From: Aquabacterium sp. NJ1 | GTDB taxonomy: Bacteria > Pseudomonadota > Gammaproteobacteria > Burkholderiales > Burkholderiaceae_C | Direction: 5' to 3' | DNA: 64,000 nucleotides | NCBI RefSeq assembly: GCF_000768065.1 | Contig: NZ_JRKM01000001.1 | Location: 682,001 to 746,000 of the forward strand | Shown: in pieces, positions 46,937-56,744 of the stretch | Layout: every line of letters begins with the position of its first letter | Position numbering within the stretch: the stretch's first letter is position 1 | Program-made: the position numbers and the translations under genes | Notes under the pieces: generated by a model | What the model was told of the DNA's origin: nothing | Seen by the model: only the letters and a program-made list of their open reading frames with translations | The model's database searches: none

Positions 46937-47740
46937 TCACGAGCCTGATTGCACCACATTGGGGCCAATTGATGCACCAATACGAGACAAGCCAGCCAGC
47001 ATCTCATTGAAAGCCGCTTCGACCTGATCCGGGGCGCCTTTTACCCCCAACTCGATGTGGCGGCCATGCACCGGGTGGTCCACGCTGGGCAGGCTGAACA
47101 CCTTGACCGGCGCAAAACGCGCTTCGATGTCCACCATCAGCGGGGTGAGCACCGATTCAATGGCGCCGTACACCACCACGGCCTTTTCCGTCAGCCGGCC
47201 ACGGCCATGCAGATCGGCATGGCAGTTGTCCAGCACCCAGGCCATCATGGGCCAGGCCATCACCGGGAAGCCGGGCAGGAAGTGCACGCGCCCCAGCAGG
47301 CTGAACCCCGGAATCTGGTTATAGGGGTTGGGGATGATGCTGGCGCCCTGCGGGAAGTGGCCCATCTGCAGGCGCCGCAGCGTATCGGGCGAATCCGGCT
47401 CGAACGGCTTGCCCTCTTGCTCGGCCAGCTTGCGGCAACGCGCCAGAATCAGTTCACGTGCCTCGGGATGCAGGCTCAACTCGGCCCCGAGCGCGCGGCC
47501 AGCACATGCACGCGTGTGGTCGTCCGGGGTGGCGCCGATGCCCCCGAAGGAGAACACCACGTCGCCACTGTCCAGCGCATGGCGCAGGTCGGCGGTGATG
47601 CGTTCGGGCTCGTCACCCACATAGCGGGCCCAGGACACCGCCATGCCACGCTCGGTCAACAGCTCGATGGCCTTGCTCAAGTGCTTGTCCTGACGGCGGC
47701 CGCTGAGGATTTCGTCGCCGATGATGATGAGACCGATCAT
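46937..47740 (-). CDS. CinA N-terminal/molybdopterin-binding domain protein (COG1058)
   Basis: 267 residues from the ATG at 47740; the upstream frame to 47962 overlaps the preceding gene. It begins MIGLIIIGDEILSG, a standard start for this family, then has VVFSFGGIGATPDDHT, the MoCF-like nucleotide or pterin binding loop. Only the N-terminal part of CinA is present, without the nicotinamide-nucleotide deamidase domain. Relatives may hydrolyse ADP-ribose; activity here is not determined. Its start overlaps the stop of the upstream membrane gene by 4 bp. Confidence 0.9.
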   Translation of the reverse strand: MIGLIIIGDEILSGRRQDKHLSKAIELLTERGMAVSWARYVGDEPERITADLRHALDSGDVVFSFGGIGATPDDHTRACAGRALGAELSLHPEARELILARCRKLAEQEGKPFEPDSPDTLRRLQMGHFPQGASIIPNPYNQIPGFSLLGRVHFLPGFPVMAWPMMAWVLDNCHADLHGRGRLTEKAVVVYGAIESVLTPLMVDIEARFAPVKVFSLPSVDHPVHGRHIELGVKGAPDQVEAAFNEMLAGLSRIGASIGPNVVQSGS

Positions 47741-48630
47741 GGTGTGGGTTCCGTGTTGATGACCTGATTGACCGCGTCGCCAGCCACACGCCGATGCGCC
47801 TGCAAGGCCGGCAGCAGGAAGTGGGCGAACCAGAGGCTGGAGAAAGCAAAGACCAGCGTGTAAAGCCAGACAGAGAGCAGCAGCATCAAGGGCGCGAGCG
47901 CCACGGTGAGTGCGCCCATGGCGGCCCACAAGGCGGTGGGTGCGGCACCGATGTAGCCGCACAGCACCCCCATGCCCAGAAGGCTGCGGTGATGCTGCTT
48001 GAGCAAGGCGTCCCGCTCGGCGGGTGTGGCCAGATCAACCAAGGTGTCAAAGGCCATCACGCGGTAGGTCAGCCAGCCCCAGATGATGGGCGGCACCAGC
48101 ACGGCAAAGACCGGGATCACCCACAAGGGCAGGCTGAGCAGGAACAGGCTCAAGGCCGTGAGTGAGGCCCCCGCCGACCACAGCAGTGAACGCCACCAGG
48201 GCGCGCTCTCACGATCAGGCAGTTGAGGAAAGCGCCGCTGGCGGACCAGCTTGACCAGCGCAGGCGTCATCAGGCTGGCCACCAGCAACAGGCACAGCAC
48301 GATCACCAGTGGCACCGCCAACAGCACCAGCAGGAACGGCGCCACCATGGCGCGCAGAAAACCCAAGCCTGCCCCGTCCATCCAGCCCAGCACCGTGTGG
48401 CTGAAGCCCCAGGCGTCCAGCGTCTCCCGCACGGCGGCCACGCCGGGTGTCCAGCCAAACCAGGTCAGCAGGCCCAGGCTCAGCGCCGCCAGGATCAGGG
48501 GCAACAAAGAGAGGTAGATCACGCGGGGATGCAGGCAGTACGCCAGCGAGCGCCATGCGGCGTCGATCATCAAACCAGCTGAGGACAACTGCGCGCGCAA
48601 AGGCGCATCAAGGGAACGAGAAGATTGCAT
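47737..48630 (-). CDS. EI24/CysZ-like membrane protein
   Basis: 297 residues from the ATG at 48630; an ATG at 48642 is an equal choice. Four to six membrane segments (about 35-60, 75-115, 155-190, 220-270), with the family-typical amphipathic N-terminus (AWRSLAYCLHPRVIYLSLLPL). The EI24 family includes the sulfate permease CysZ; no sulfur genes are nearby, so transport of sulfate is only one option. Coupled by overlap to the CinA-like gene downstream. Confidence 0.85.
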   Translation of the reverse strand: MQSSRSLDAPLRAQLSSAGLMIDAAWRSLAYCLHPRVIYLSLLPLILAALSLGLLTWFGWTPGVAAVRETLDAWGFSHTVLGWMDGAGLGFLRAMVAPFLLVLLAVPLVIVLCLLLVASLMTPALVKLVRQRRFPQLPDRESAPWWRSLLWSAGASLTALSLFLLSLPLWVIPVFAVLVPPIIWGWLTYRVMAFDTLVDLATPAERDALLKQHHRSLLGMGVLCGYIGAAPTALWAAMGALTVALAPLMLLLSVWLYTLVFAFSSLWFAHFLLPALQAHRRVAGDAVNQVINTEPTP

Positions 48631-48685
48631 GCCTGGCAGCATACCCAAGCCGCACCGATCTGGCTGAGCAGCGCCAGAACAGGCC

Positions 48686-49681
48686 TCAAGTTCGATCGCC
48701 CAGCAGGCGCTTGAGGCCCAGCCACTGCTGCGCCCAGAAGCCTGTGCCGTAATCCCGCCCACCGTATTCGGGCAACTGGTCGCGGATGCCGGTGGGCTCG
48801 AAGTGGCCGTCAAAGCGGGCCGTGTCAAACAGCATGTCCCACACCGGGAACAGCACTGCGAAATTACAGCCGCCCAAGGTGCCGGGTTGCGCCCCCTCGT
48901 GCCCCAGCCCGATGGCGTGGTGCAGGCGATGAAAGCGCGGCCCGACGAGCAGGCGCTCGCCCAACCAGCCGAAGCTGACGCGCGCATTGGCATGCGACAG
49001 GTTCTCGATCAGCTGCGTCACCGCCACCACGGCCACGAACTGCCCTGGTGGCACGCCAATGGCGCGGGCCGTGAACGCGATGATCAGGTCGCGGATGAGG
49101 TCATCGAGCAGATGGTTGCGGTTGTCGCTCCACATCGTCATGTGACGCTGGCTGTGGTGCACGGCATGCAGCGCCCACCAGCGATCAAAGTGGTGCTGGC
49201 CGCGGTGGATCCAGTAGTCCACCAGGTCGAACACCACGAGGTAAAGCACAAAACTCGCCCAGGCGGTATCGGTCACGCCAGGCCACCAGAGCGCCGCCAC
49301 GGCATCCAGCTGCCAGCCATCCAGCCCGCTGACACGCGCCTGCCCGAACAAGGCATCCAGCAGGGGCTCGACCGAGAAAAACATGGCCACACGGAACAGG
49401 CCCAACCGGTGCACCAAGGTGTAGATCGCATCGGCCCGCACGGCTGCACCATGCGCGCCGCGCTCAACCGGGCGCCAACGCTGCAAAGGCGCGATCACGG
49501 CCAACATCAGCAGCAACTGGATCAGACCGACCAGCAGCCAGCCCGTGGCGCCGTAAGCGTCCTCCAGCAGATTGCCCATGCCGAGCGCGAACATCACAGG
49601 TTGCACCACCGCCTCGAACAACCATTGCTGGAGCTGGCCGAAGGCATCGGTCACAGGCGTGATCAGGATGTCATCCAACAT
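48686..49681 (-). CDS. Sterol desaturase/fatty acid hydroxylase family protein
   Basis: 331 residues with several membrane helices. The eight-His di-iron clusters are visible: HRGQHH, HAVHHSQ and, near the C-terminus, RFHRLHH. The family puts hydroxyls or double bonds into lipids, carotenoids or sterol-like compounds at the membrane. The start ATG (49681) comes 2 bp after the stop of the polysaccharide deacetylase gene, implying an operon. Substrate unknown. Confidence 0.92.
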   Translation of the reverse strand: MLDDILITPVTDAFGQLQQWLFEAVVQPVMFALGMGNLLEDAYGATGWLLVGLIQLLLMLAVIAPLQRWRPVERGAHGAAVRADAIYTLVHRLGLFRVAMFFSVEPLLDALFGQARVSGLDGWQLDAVAALWWPGVTDTAWASFVLYLVVFDLVDYWIHRGQHHFDRWWALHAVHHSQRHMTMWSDNRNHLLDDLIRDLIIAFTARAIGVPPGQFVAVVAVTQLIENLSHANARVSFGWLGERLLVGPRFHRLHHAIGLGHEGAQPGTLGGCNFAVLFPVWDMLFDTARFDGHFEPTGIRDQLPEYGGRDYGTGFWAQQWLGLKRLLGDRT

Positions 49682-49683
49682 GT

Positions 49684-50502
49684 TCAGGGTTGTACGGGGG
49701 CTTTGCCTGCGCCGGCGTAATCAGGGTGCTCGCGCAAGGTGGCGAAGCACAGGCCCTTGGCTTTCAGGCCCACGATGAGCGGCTCCAGCACAGCGGGCGC
49801 CCAGGCATCCTGGCGAGACCAGATGCCCAGGTGCATCAGCAGAATGTCGCCCGTGTGCACGCGCTTCAAGGCCTGCCGCAAGAGCGTGGCATTGGGGTAG
49901 CGGTCACTGGGCAGTTCATCACCCAGAAAGCCGGCTGATGTCCAGGGCACGTGCTGCCAGCCGCAGGCTTTGGCCGCGGCGATCAAGGCCGGCGAGGTCT
50001 TGCCGCCCGGTGCGCGGAAGATGGCGCGCATGGGCTGCCCCGTCATCTGCAAAAAGCGTTGTGCGGGCTGCGCCAGCTGGGCGCAGTACTGTGATGCCGT
50101 CAGGTGCTGCACCTGCCCGGCCTTGGGCCCGGCCGTACCTTTGAGCACAAATCCGCCTGGCTCATCGGCCTTCCAGCTCAGGTGGTCCCAGGTGTGCGAG
50201 CCGAAGTCGTGCCCCTGCGCGGCCAGCACCTTCCACCAAGGTGCCCACGTGTCATCCAGCGTGCTGCCCTCGGGGTGGCCTGCCACGGCCTGCGTGCGTT
50301 CATTGGCCAGGAAGAACGTGGCCTTGACGTCATGTCGCTTGAGCGTGTCCACGATCAAAGGGGCCACGCCCATGTGGCCCGTGTCGATCGTCAGGTAGAC
50401 GGGGTGATCGCAAGCGGCCTGCGCCACGCTGCTCGCAAGCGACAGCAGACCTGCCAGCAGCAGGCGCAAGCCCTGGTGACGAGGCTCAGCCGCGTGGTGC
50501 AT
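49684..50502 (-). CDS. Polysaccharide deacetylase (NodB-like), exported, altered metal motif
   Basis: 272 residues with a signal peptide (about 10-30, ending AQA-AC). The NodB domain begins VYLTIDTGHMG, where catalytic enzymes have TFDDG; the first Asp is kept but the second, a zinc ligand, is Thr. The His pair of motif 2 is present (SHTWDH). A later APGGKTSP corresponds to motif 3 (RxPxG-like). It could deacetylate a cell-surface sugar or be altered in metal use. It overlaps the beta-propeller gene by 17 bp. Confidence 0.88.
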   Translation of the reverse strand: MHHAAEPRHQGLRLLLAGLLSLASSVAQAACDHPVYLTIDTGHMGVAPLIVDTLKRHDVKATFFLANERTQAVAGHPEGSTLDDTWAPWWKVLAAQGHDFGSHTWDHLSWKADEPGGFVLKGTAGPKAGQVQHLTASQYCAQLAQPAQRFLQMTGQPMRAIFRAPGGKTSPALIAAAKACGWQHVPWTSAGFLGDELPSDRYPNATLLRQALKRVHTGDILLMHLGIWSRQDAWAPAVLEPLIVGLKAKGLCFATLREHPDYAGAGKAPVQP

Positions 50503-51553
50503 GGTCCAGCGTCCACACGCCGTGAGGCGAACGCCCGACGCGCACCTGGCGGATCACCTTCTGCGTGACGGTGTCGATGAGCGTCAGCTTGCGGGACCAG
50601 CGCGAGGTGACCAGGATGGTCTTGCCATCGGCCAGCAGGTCCATGCAATCCGGGCCACCTGGCGCAGGGTAAGTGGCGACCACGCTCATGCTTTGCATGT
50701 CGATCTTGCTGATGGTGTTGGCCACACGGTTGCTCAACAGCACGTGGCGCTTGTCACCCCAGGCTCGAAAGGCGTGGGCGCCCTCCCCGGTCTTGATGCG
50801 CTTGCTCAGCACCGGCTTGGGCCCGGTAATGTCATAGACCTCGACATAGCTGTCGCCAGTCAGGCCGATCATCAACTGTTTGTCATCCGGCGTCAGGAAC
50901 ACATCGGCCGGCAGCTTGCCCACGGGCACCTTCCAGCGCGGTGTTTGCGTGGCCAGGTCAATGGCGATCAGCTCGTCGCTGTCCTGCATGGACACATAGG
51001 CCACCGTGCTCTTGCTGTCGATGTTGATGTGGCTGGGGGTCTTGCCGGTGGCAATGCGTTTGGCCAAGGCCAGGTCCACGCCGCCACCGGCACGAGGCGT
51101 GGAACGGTAGATGTCCACGTGGTTCAGGCGGTTGGCAGCCGTCACGAACCACTTCATGTTGGGCGAGAAACGAAGCTGGTACGGGTCGGCAATGCCCTCC
51201 ATCACGCGCTGGATCTGGCCGGTTTTCGGATCCACCAAAGTGAGCGAATCCGCCAGGGCGTTGGCCACCATCAGCGACTTCTCATCGGGCGTGAGGTAGA
51301 GGTGATGCGGCTCTTTGCCGGTGGGCAGGCGGCGCAACTCCTGGAAGCTCACCGGGTCCACCACGCTGATGGTGGCGTCCAGCGAGTTCAGCACGAAGAT
51401 CGGGGGCTTGGCGCCTTGCGACCAGGCCGGGGCACTCAGCAGGACGGCACCAAGCGCGCAGAGTTGCGCGCCAAGTTGTGCCTGCCAACGTGCCAGCAAG
51501 GGGCGCAAGAAATCCAAACTGGGCGAACGGCTCGGGCTGTCTGTGAAATGCAT
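50486..51553 (-). CDS. YncE-like beta-propeller protein (YVTN repeats), exported
   Basis: 355 residues with an N-terminal hydrophobic signal (about 28-46, ending PAWSQ). The rest is a run of YVTN/cytochrome d1-like beta-propeller blades, with repeats of the type IFVLNSLDATISVVD, LMVANALADSLTLVD and HVLLSNRVANTISKID. Such proteins bind partners or DNA in the periplasm in some bacteria; role here unknown. Head of a probable operon with the deacetylase and desaturase. Confidence 0.9.
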   Translation of the reverse strand: MHFTDSPSRSPSLDFLRPLLARWQAQLGAQLCALGAVLLSAPAWSQGAKPPIFVLNSLDATISVVDPVSFQELRRLPTGKEPHHLYLTPDEKSLMVANALADSLTLVDPKTGQIQRVMEGIADPYQLRFSPNMKWFVTAANRLNHVDIYRSTPRAGGGVDLALAKRIATGKTPSHINIDSKSTVAYVSMQDSDELIAIDLATQTPRWKVPVGKLPADVFLTPDDKQLMIGLTGDSYVEVYDITGPKPVLSKRIKTGEGAHAFRAWGDKRHVLLSNRVANTISKIDMQSMSVVATYPAPGGPDCMDLLADGKTILVTSRWSRKLTLIDTVTQKVIRQVRVGRSPHGVWTLDHAPRG

Positions 51554-51685
51554 TGATTTACTTAACTTCGGTCAAGCTTTCCAGTGTAAGCCGCCCGTCA
51601 AGGGGAGCACCTGAACCACGTGTATCGCGCCCCATCCGCCCGGGTTTGCGCAAGCCCGACAACCCCTGCCTTCGCCCTTGTGCCC

Positions 51686-52501
51686 TTATTCGTTGTCGCC
51701 CCCCAGCACGGAGCCCAGCAGGCCGCCTGCGCTCAAGCCCCCCAGCAAGCCCCCCTCTTCGCGGCCGCCACCACCGGTTTGCGGCGCCGCAGCAAAGATG
51801 CGTGACGCCAGGCGAGAGAACGGCAGGCTCTGCAACCAGACATGCCCCGGGCCGGTCATCTTGGCCAGAAACACGCCTTCGCCACCGAACAGGGCCGTCT
51901 TGATCTTGCCCACGTACTGGATGTCGAAATCCACGCCGGTGGTGTAGGCCACCACGCAACCAGTGTCCACCAGCAGGGTTTCGCCAGCCTTCAGTTCACG
52001 GCGCACCACGGTGCCGCCGGCATGCACAAAGGCCATGCCGTCACCCTCGAGCTTCTGCATGATGAAGCCCTCGCCACCGAAGAAACCGGTGCCCAGCTTG
52101 CGCTGGAACGCGATGCCCAGCGACACGCCACGCGCCGCGCACAGGAAGGCGTCTTTCTGGCAAATCAGGGTACCGCCCAGCTGCTTGAGGTCCATGGGCA
52201 GGATCTTGCCCGGGTAAGGCGCCGCAAATGCCACGCGCTTCTTGCCGCTGCCCTGGTTGGTGTAGATCGTGGTGAACAGGCTCTCGCCCGTGATCAGGCG
52301 TTTGCCCGCACCCAGCAGCTTGCCGAAGATCCCACCCTGCTGCTGGGAGCCATCGCCAAACACCGTATCCATGTCGATGCCCGCTTCCATGAACATCATG
52401 GAACCCGCCTCCCCGATGGCGGCCTCGCCCGGGTCCAGTTCCACCTCGACGAACTGCATCTCGGCGCCCTTGATTTCAAAATCCACCACATCCATGGCCA
52501 T
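51686..52501 (-). CDS. AIM24/TIGR00266 family protein
   Basis: 271 residues. The TRAP-like beta fold of the AIM24 family appears as [39 protein letters not shown] and [17 protein letters not shown]. The C-terminus is a Gly/Leu-rich tail of about 30 residues, as in many members. Function in bacteria is not established. The 51554-51685 gap downstream shows nothing I can support. Confidence 0.9.
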   Translation of the reverse strand: MAMDVVDFEIKGAEMQFVEVELDPGEAAIGEAGSMMFMEAGIDMDTVFGDGSQQQGGIFGKLLGAGKRLITGESLFTTIYTNQGSGKKRVAFAAPYPGKILPMDLKQLGGTLICQKDAFLCAARGVSLGIAFQRKLGTGFFGGEGFIMQKLEGDGMAFVHAGGTVVRRELKAGETLLVDTGCVVAYTTGVDFDIQYVGKIKTALFGGEGVFLAKMTGPGHVWLQSLPFSRLASRIFAAAPQTGGGGREEGGLLGGLSAGGLLGSVLGGDNE

Positions 52502-52665
52502 ATCTGTGTTCTCCGTGTTGTCAAGACCCCGGCAGTGCGGGATTCACACGCCGCGTTGCATGCGGGAGAATCCAGCACACTAAAAAAACTGTGCAGGGGT
52601 ACCATGAGGGAGGATTTTGTCCGACTTCCGGACATCATGTTGCGACCAAGCAGTTTCACGCCGCA

Positions 52666-53901
52666 ATGCCTCACTTCGAACCCCTGCACCTGCCCACACT
52701 GACACTGGTCATCGGTGTCGTGCTGTTCATGGCCGCCGCGATCATGACGCTGGTGGGGGTCACGCAACGCACCTACCGGGGCTACTGGTTCTGGACGGCG
52801 GCGCAATGGGCCAACATGGTCAGCGCCCTGTGCCTGCTGGTGATTGCGGATCATCCCTGGCTGATCCCCGTCTCCGTGATCCTGTCGCTGCAGTGGCCGC
52901 TGACCATGCTCGCCGGCATGCGCCAGTTCTACATCCGCAGCAATTTCCGCACACCCCCCATGACCGACCTGGCCTTGTTGCTGGGCGGTTTCGCCTTGTA
53001 CATCTTCATCTGGCGCCAGAACCCCAACGATGTGGGCGCGCGCGTGGCCACGTTCAGCTTCGTGAACATCGCTTTCTACCTGTACACCGCCTGGCAAGTG
53101 CATTCCATCCGGGACTGGCGTCAGAGCCCCTACCTGAAGGCGATCCTGTTCTTCCTCATCGTCGCCGTCTTTTTCCAGATCCCGCGGCTGCTGGCTGCGC
53201 TCGGCAGCTGGGGCGTGCCCGTGGCGGACGCCAACCACATCCAGCAACCCATCGTGCTGATCGGCCTGGTCGCGGCCGTGATGTTCTCGGTCTACATGTG
53301 CCTGCTGCTGACCTACGAGCGCACCGAGCAGGACCTGCGTGAATCCCACCGGCAGCTGCGCATCATGGCGGACTTCGACATGCTCACGCAGGTCCCCAAC
53401 CGCCGCCACTTCAACGAAATGGCCGCGCAAACGCTGCGCCTGAGCCCCCCCGGCTCGTCGGCGCTCATGGTGTTCAACATCGACCACTTCAAGCAGGTCA
53501 ACGATGAGAGCGGCCATGCCGGTGGCGACGAGGCGCTCAAGCTGGTGGCCAGCAGCGCCCGCAAGATCCTGCGCAGCCGCGACCTGGTCGGGCGCCTGGG
53601 CGGTGACGAGTTCGTGGCCCTGCTGCCCAACACCACCATCAACGATGCCCTGCACGTGGCCGACCGCATGGTGCGCCAGGTGGACCAGGGTCGCACCTCG
53701 CTGCAACAGCGCCCCTTGAGCCTGAGCTTCGGCGTGGTGCAGATCCAGCCAGGCGAGACCTTGCCTGATGCCACCCACCGCGCCGATCAGGCCTTGCAGG
53801 AGGCCAAGCGCCAGGGCCGTGGCCGTGCCGTGGCGGCCGAGCAGGAAGGCGAAGAAGGCGTGTTCACCACCGTGCGCACACTGGGCATCAACGAAGCCTG
53901 A
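52666..53901 (+). CDS. Membrane-bound diguanylate cyclase (GGDEF)
   Basis: 411 residues from the ATG at 52666; an earlier ATG at 52591 lacks support. Six or seven helices (about 10-225) form a membrane sensor. A short coiled linker leads to the GGDEF domain with the intact active site GGDEF (312-316) and the inhibitory site RSRD (303-306) five residues before it. It should make cyclic di-GMP and be product-inhibited. No EAL domain. The signal sensed is unknown. Confidence 0.95.
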   Translation: MPHFEPLHLPTLTLVIGVVLFMAAAIMTLVGVTQRTYRGYWFWTAAQWANMVSALCLLVIADHPWLIPVSVILSLQWPLTMLAGMRQFYIRSNFRTPPMTDLALLLGGFALYIFIWRQNPNDVGARVATFSFVNIAFYLYTAWQVHSIRDWRQSPYLKAILFFLIVAVFFQIPRLLAALGSWGVPVADANHIQQPIVLIGLVAAVMFSVYMCLLLTYERTEQDLRESHRQLRIMADFDMLTQVPNRRHFNEMAAQTLRLSPPGSSALMVFNIDHFKQVNDESGHAGGDEALKLVASSARKILRSRDLVGRLGGDEFVALLPNTTINDALHVADRMVRQVDQGRTSLQQRPLSLSFGVVQIQPGETLPDATHRADQALQEAKRQGRGRAVAAEQEGEEGVFTTVRTLGINEA

Positions 53902-53937
53902 ACCAGGCCTGCCGCTTCACAGGCGACAATCCGCCCC

Positions 53938-55230
53938 ATGTCAAAGTTCGATGTCGTCGTGATCGGCGCGGGTGCCGCCGGTCTGTTCTGTGCCGGGGTG
54001 GCCGGCCAACGTGGCCTGAGCGTCCTGCTGCTGGACCACGCCAGCAAGGTGGCCGAAAAAATCCGCATCTCCGGCGGTGGCCGCTGCAACTTCACCAACC
54101 GTGAAGTCACCCCGGCCAACTTCCTGAGCGAGAACCCGCATTTCTGCCGCTCGGCCCTGGCCGGCTTCACGCCCCAACACTTTCTGAGCCTGATCGAGCG
54201 TCACGGCATCGCCTGGCACGAAAAACACAAGGGCCAACTGTTCTGTGATCACAGTGCCAACGACATCATCCAGATGCTGCTCAAGGAGTGCGATGCGGGT
54301 GGCGTGGTTCGCCGGCAACCGTGCGCCGTGCAGGCAGTCCGGCCTACTGGCGATGCCAGCGGTCAGCGCGCGCGTTTTGAGCTGGACACCGACGCGGGCC
54401 AGGTCGAAGCTCACCAGGTGGTGATCGCCACAGGCGGCCTGTCCATTCCCAAGATCGGCGCCACCGACTTCGGGCAAAAGCTGGCTGCCCAATTGGGACA
54501 CCGCATCGTGCCGCTGCGCCCTGCCCTGGTCCCCCTGACCTTCTCCGCAGCCCAATGGGCACCATTCGTGTCGCTGGCGGGCGTCTCTCTGGAGGTGGAG
54601 ATCAGCACCCCCACGGCGACACCAGAGGGCGGCAAACGCAAGAAGGCCTTGCCCACCACCTTCCTGGAAGACCTGCTTTTCACCCACCGCGGCCTGAGCG
54701 GCCCGGGCGTGCTGCAGATTTCCAGCTACTGGCAACCAGGCCAGGCGCTGACCATCAACCTGGCACCCCAGCGAGATCTGGCCGACAGCCTCAAGCAAGC
54801 CAAGACCGGCTCTCGCAAGCAGCTGTCCACGCAATGGGGGCTGGCCCTGGGCGACGCCGTGCCTCAGCGTCTGGCCCAGACCTGGTTGACGCAACAAGCA
54901 TCGTCCCACCCAGCCCTGAAGCCCGACGCAGCCCTGGCCGAGCTCAAGGACAAGGATCTGGACGCCCTGGGCCAAGCGGCCAACGCCTGGTCCATCACAC
55001 CCGACGGCACCGAGGGCTACGCCAAGGCCGAAGTCACCGCTGGTGGCGTGGACACCCGTGACCTCAGCTCCCGGACCATGGAGAGCAAGCTGGTGCCCGG
55101 CCTGCACTTCATCGGCGAGGTGGTGGACGTGACCGGCTGGCTGGGCGGCTACAACTTTCAATGGGCCTGGGCCAGCGCCATGGCCTGTGCCCGAGCGCTG
55201 GAGCCGTCCGCAGCGCCACAACAGGATTAA
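53938..55230 (+). CDS. BaiN/YhiN-like NAD(P)/FAD-dependent oxidoreductase
   Basis: 430 residues. FAD-binding GAGAAG at residues 11-16, the family motif [12 protein letters not shown], then HHGI-like and [18 protein letters not shown], and at the C-terminus [10 protein letters not shown] and [17 protein letters not shown]. This is the HI0933/YhiN group; the substrate of most members is unknown, a few reduce bile acid or similar ring compounds. 11 bp before ubiE, so probably cotranscribed. Confidence 0.93.
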   Translation: MSKFDVVVIGAGAAGLFCAGVAGQRGLSVLLLDHASKVAEKIRISGGGRCNFTNREVTPANFLSENPHFCRSALAGFTPQHFLSLIERHGIAWHEKHKGQLFCDHSANDIIQMLLKECDAGGVVRRQPCAVQAVRPTGDASGQRARFELDTDAGQVEAHQVVIATGGLSIPKIGATDFGQKLAAQLGHRIVPLRPALVPLTFSAAQWAPFVSLAGVSLEVEISTPTATPEGGKRKKALPTTFLEDLLFTHRGLSGPGVLQISSYWQPGQALTINLAPQRDLADSLKQAKTGSRKQLSTQWGLALGDAVPQRLAQTWLTQQASSHPALKPDAALAELKDKDLDALGQAANAWSITPDGTEGYAKAEVTAGGVDTRDLSSRTMESKLVPGLHFIGEVVDVTGWLGGYNFQWAWASAMACARALEPSAAPQQD

Positions 55231-55241
55231 GATGCCGGCCT

Positions 55242-55973
55242 ATGAGCAGCACGCACTTCGGTTTTCAGCAGGTTGACGAGTCCCAGAAGGCACAACGCGT
55301 TCGCGGTGTGTTTGACTCGGTCGCCGGCAAGTACGACATCATGAATGACCTGATGTCGATGGGTTTGCATCGCCTGTGGAAGGCCTACACCATCGCCGCC
55401 AGCGGCGTGCGTGAAGGCCACAAGGTGCTCGACATCGCGGGCGGCACGGGCGACCTGTCCGAAGCCTTCGCCAAGCGCGTGGGCGCCACCGGCATGGTCG
55501 TGCACACCGACATCAACGAAGCCATGCTGGCCACCGGCCGCGACCGCCTGCTCAATGCCGGCATCGCCCTGCCCACCACGCTGTGTGACGCTGAAAAACT
55601 GCCCTTCCCCACGGGCACCTTCGACATCGTCACCGTGGCCTTCGGCCTGCGCAACATGACGCACAAGGACCTGGCCCTCAAGGAAATGTGCCGCGTGCTC
55701 AAGCCAGGCGGCCGCCTGCTGGTACTGGAGTTCTCCAAGGTCGCCAAGCCGCTGGAAAAGGCCTACGACTGGTACTCGTTCAAGGTGCTGCCCAAGCTGG
55801 GCCAGTTCATCGCCGGCGATGCAGCCAGCTACCAGTACCTGGCTGAATCCATCCGCATGCACCCCGATCAGGCCACGCTCAAGGGCATGATGAAGGAAGC
55901 CGGCTTCGGCCATGTGGACGTGCACAACATGACCGGCGGCGTCGTGGCCATGCACATGGGCATCAAGTGCTGA
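55242..55973 (+). CDS. ubiE: Ubiquinone/menaquinone biosynthesis C-methyltransferase
   Basis: 243 residues from the ATG at 55242. [23 protein letters not shown] is the UbiE start motif; SAM binding is at [31 protein letters not shown] and the final GGVVAMHMG are also standard. It methylates the benzoquinol ring in ubiquinone synthesis. The upstream open frame to 55161 lies in the flavoprotein gene. Confidence 0.97.
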   Translation: MSSTHFGFQQVDESQKAQRVRGVFDSVAGKYDIMNDLMSMGLHRLWKAYTIAASGVREGHKVLDIAGGTGDLSEAFAKRVGATGMVVHTDINEAMLATGRDRLLNAGIALPTTLCDAEKLPFPTGTFDIVTVAFGLRNMTHKDLALKEMCRVLKPGGRLLVLEFSKVAKPLEKAYDWYSFKVLPKLGQFIAGDAASYQYLAESIRMHPDQATLKGMMKEAGFGHVDVHNMTGGVVAMHMGIKC

Positions 55974-56008
55974 TGCCCGCTGCTGGCGTCAGTCCTGATC
56001 GCCCCTGA

Positions 56009-56602
56009 TCAGGACTGCCCCAGCAGATCGCCCTTGAGGCTGCGGTCCGAGGGCCGCTCACCCAACCAGATCTTGAGCAAAGCGCGGTAGAAATCCTCGC
56101 CGGCAATGTCCCTGCCCAGGGGCTTGCCACCCATGGTCACGCGCGTACCGATGCCAGGCAGGTAATCCAGCTGGATCTGCGAGCCCTTGGTGGCCTCGCC
56201 CGCGTTGCGCATGGCCGCTTCCAGCGCATCCAGCCTTGGCTGCAGGCTCAGGCGATCCGCCTGGCTCACGTTGTCATTGATGCCCTGCATCAGCGCCTCG
56301 GTCAGCTTCTCGGCCGACACATCGCGCAACATCACGATGCGGATGCTCTTGGGCCCAGGCTGATTGATGATCGCCGCCGAGGTGGTGTCCTTGCGTGGCA
56401 CGTACAGGCCCACGGCGTACACCTTGATGATCATCTTGACGCGCACGCCCGCGCCATTGAGCACCAGGGCTTGATTGCCCAGACTGGTCTGATCATCGAA
56501 ATGCACACCCGCCACATCGTGTGCGGCACAGCACGGCGTCGCCAGGGTGGAGGCCATCATGAAGGCCAGCGCGGCGGCCATCGACTTGAGTCTGTTCATC
56601 AC
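56009..56602 (-). CDS. Chalcone isomerase-like periplasmic protein
   Basis: 197 residues (or 196 from the second ATG). A signal peptide ends near CCAAH. The core matches the bacterial chalcone-isomerase-like family: GNQALVLNGAGVRVKMIIKVYAVGLYVP and MLRDVSAEKLTEAL. No flavonoid role is expected; some relatives bind fatty acids. It converges with ubiE over a 10-bp inverted repeat. Confidence 0.9.
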   Translation of the reverse strand: MMNRLKSMAAALAFMMASTLATPCCAAHDVAGVHFDDQTSLGNQALVLNGAGVRVKMIIKVYAVGLYVPRKDTTSAAIINQPGPKSIRIVMLRDVSAEKLTEALMQGINDNVSQADRLSLQPRLDALEAAMRNAGEATKGSQIQLDYLPGIGTRVTMGGKPLGRDIAGEDFYRALLKIWLGERPSDRSLKGDLLGQS

Positions 56603-56744
56603 GAGTCAGGGTAAAGCATCATCTGGTCGGACTTGAACTGACCACCCTCGCGGTCCGACATATCGAGGGTTGGCTGCCGCAAGGCTTCAACGCCTGGACA
56701 ACACACCGAATGTTACATTAACTCTGCAACATCAGGTCGTTATC

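Noticed and set aside
55991..56016. 10-bp perfect inverted repeat AGTCCTGATC / GATCAGGACT between ubiE and the chalcone-isomerase-like gene
   Set aside because: It could stop transcription of converging genes, but there is no T tract and it overlaps a stop codon, so I did not list it as a terminator.
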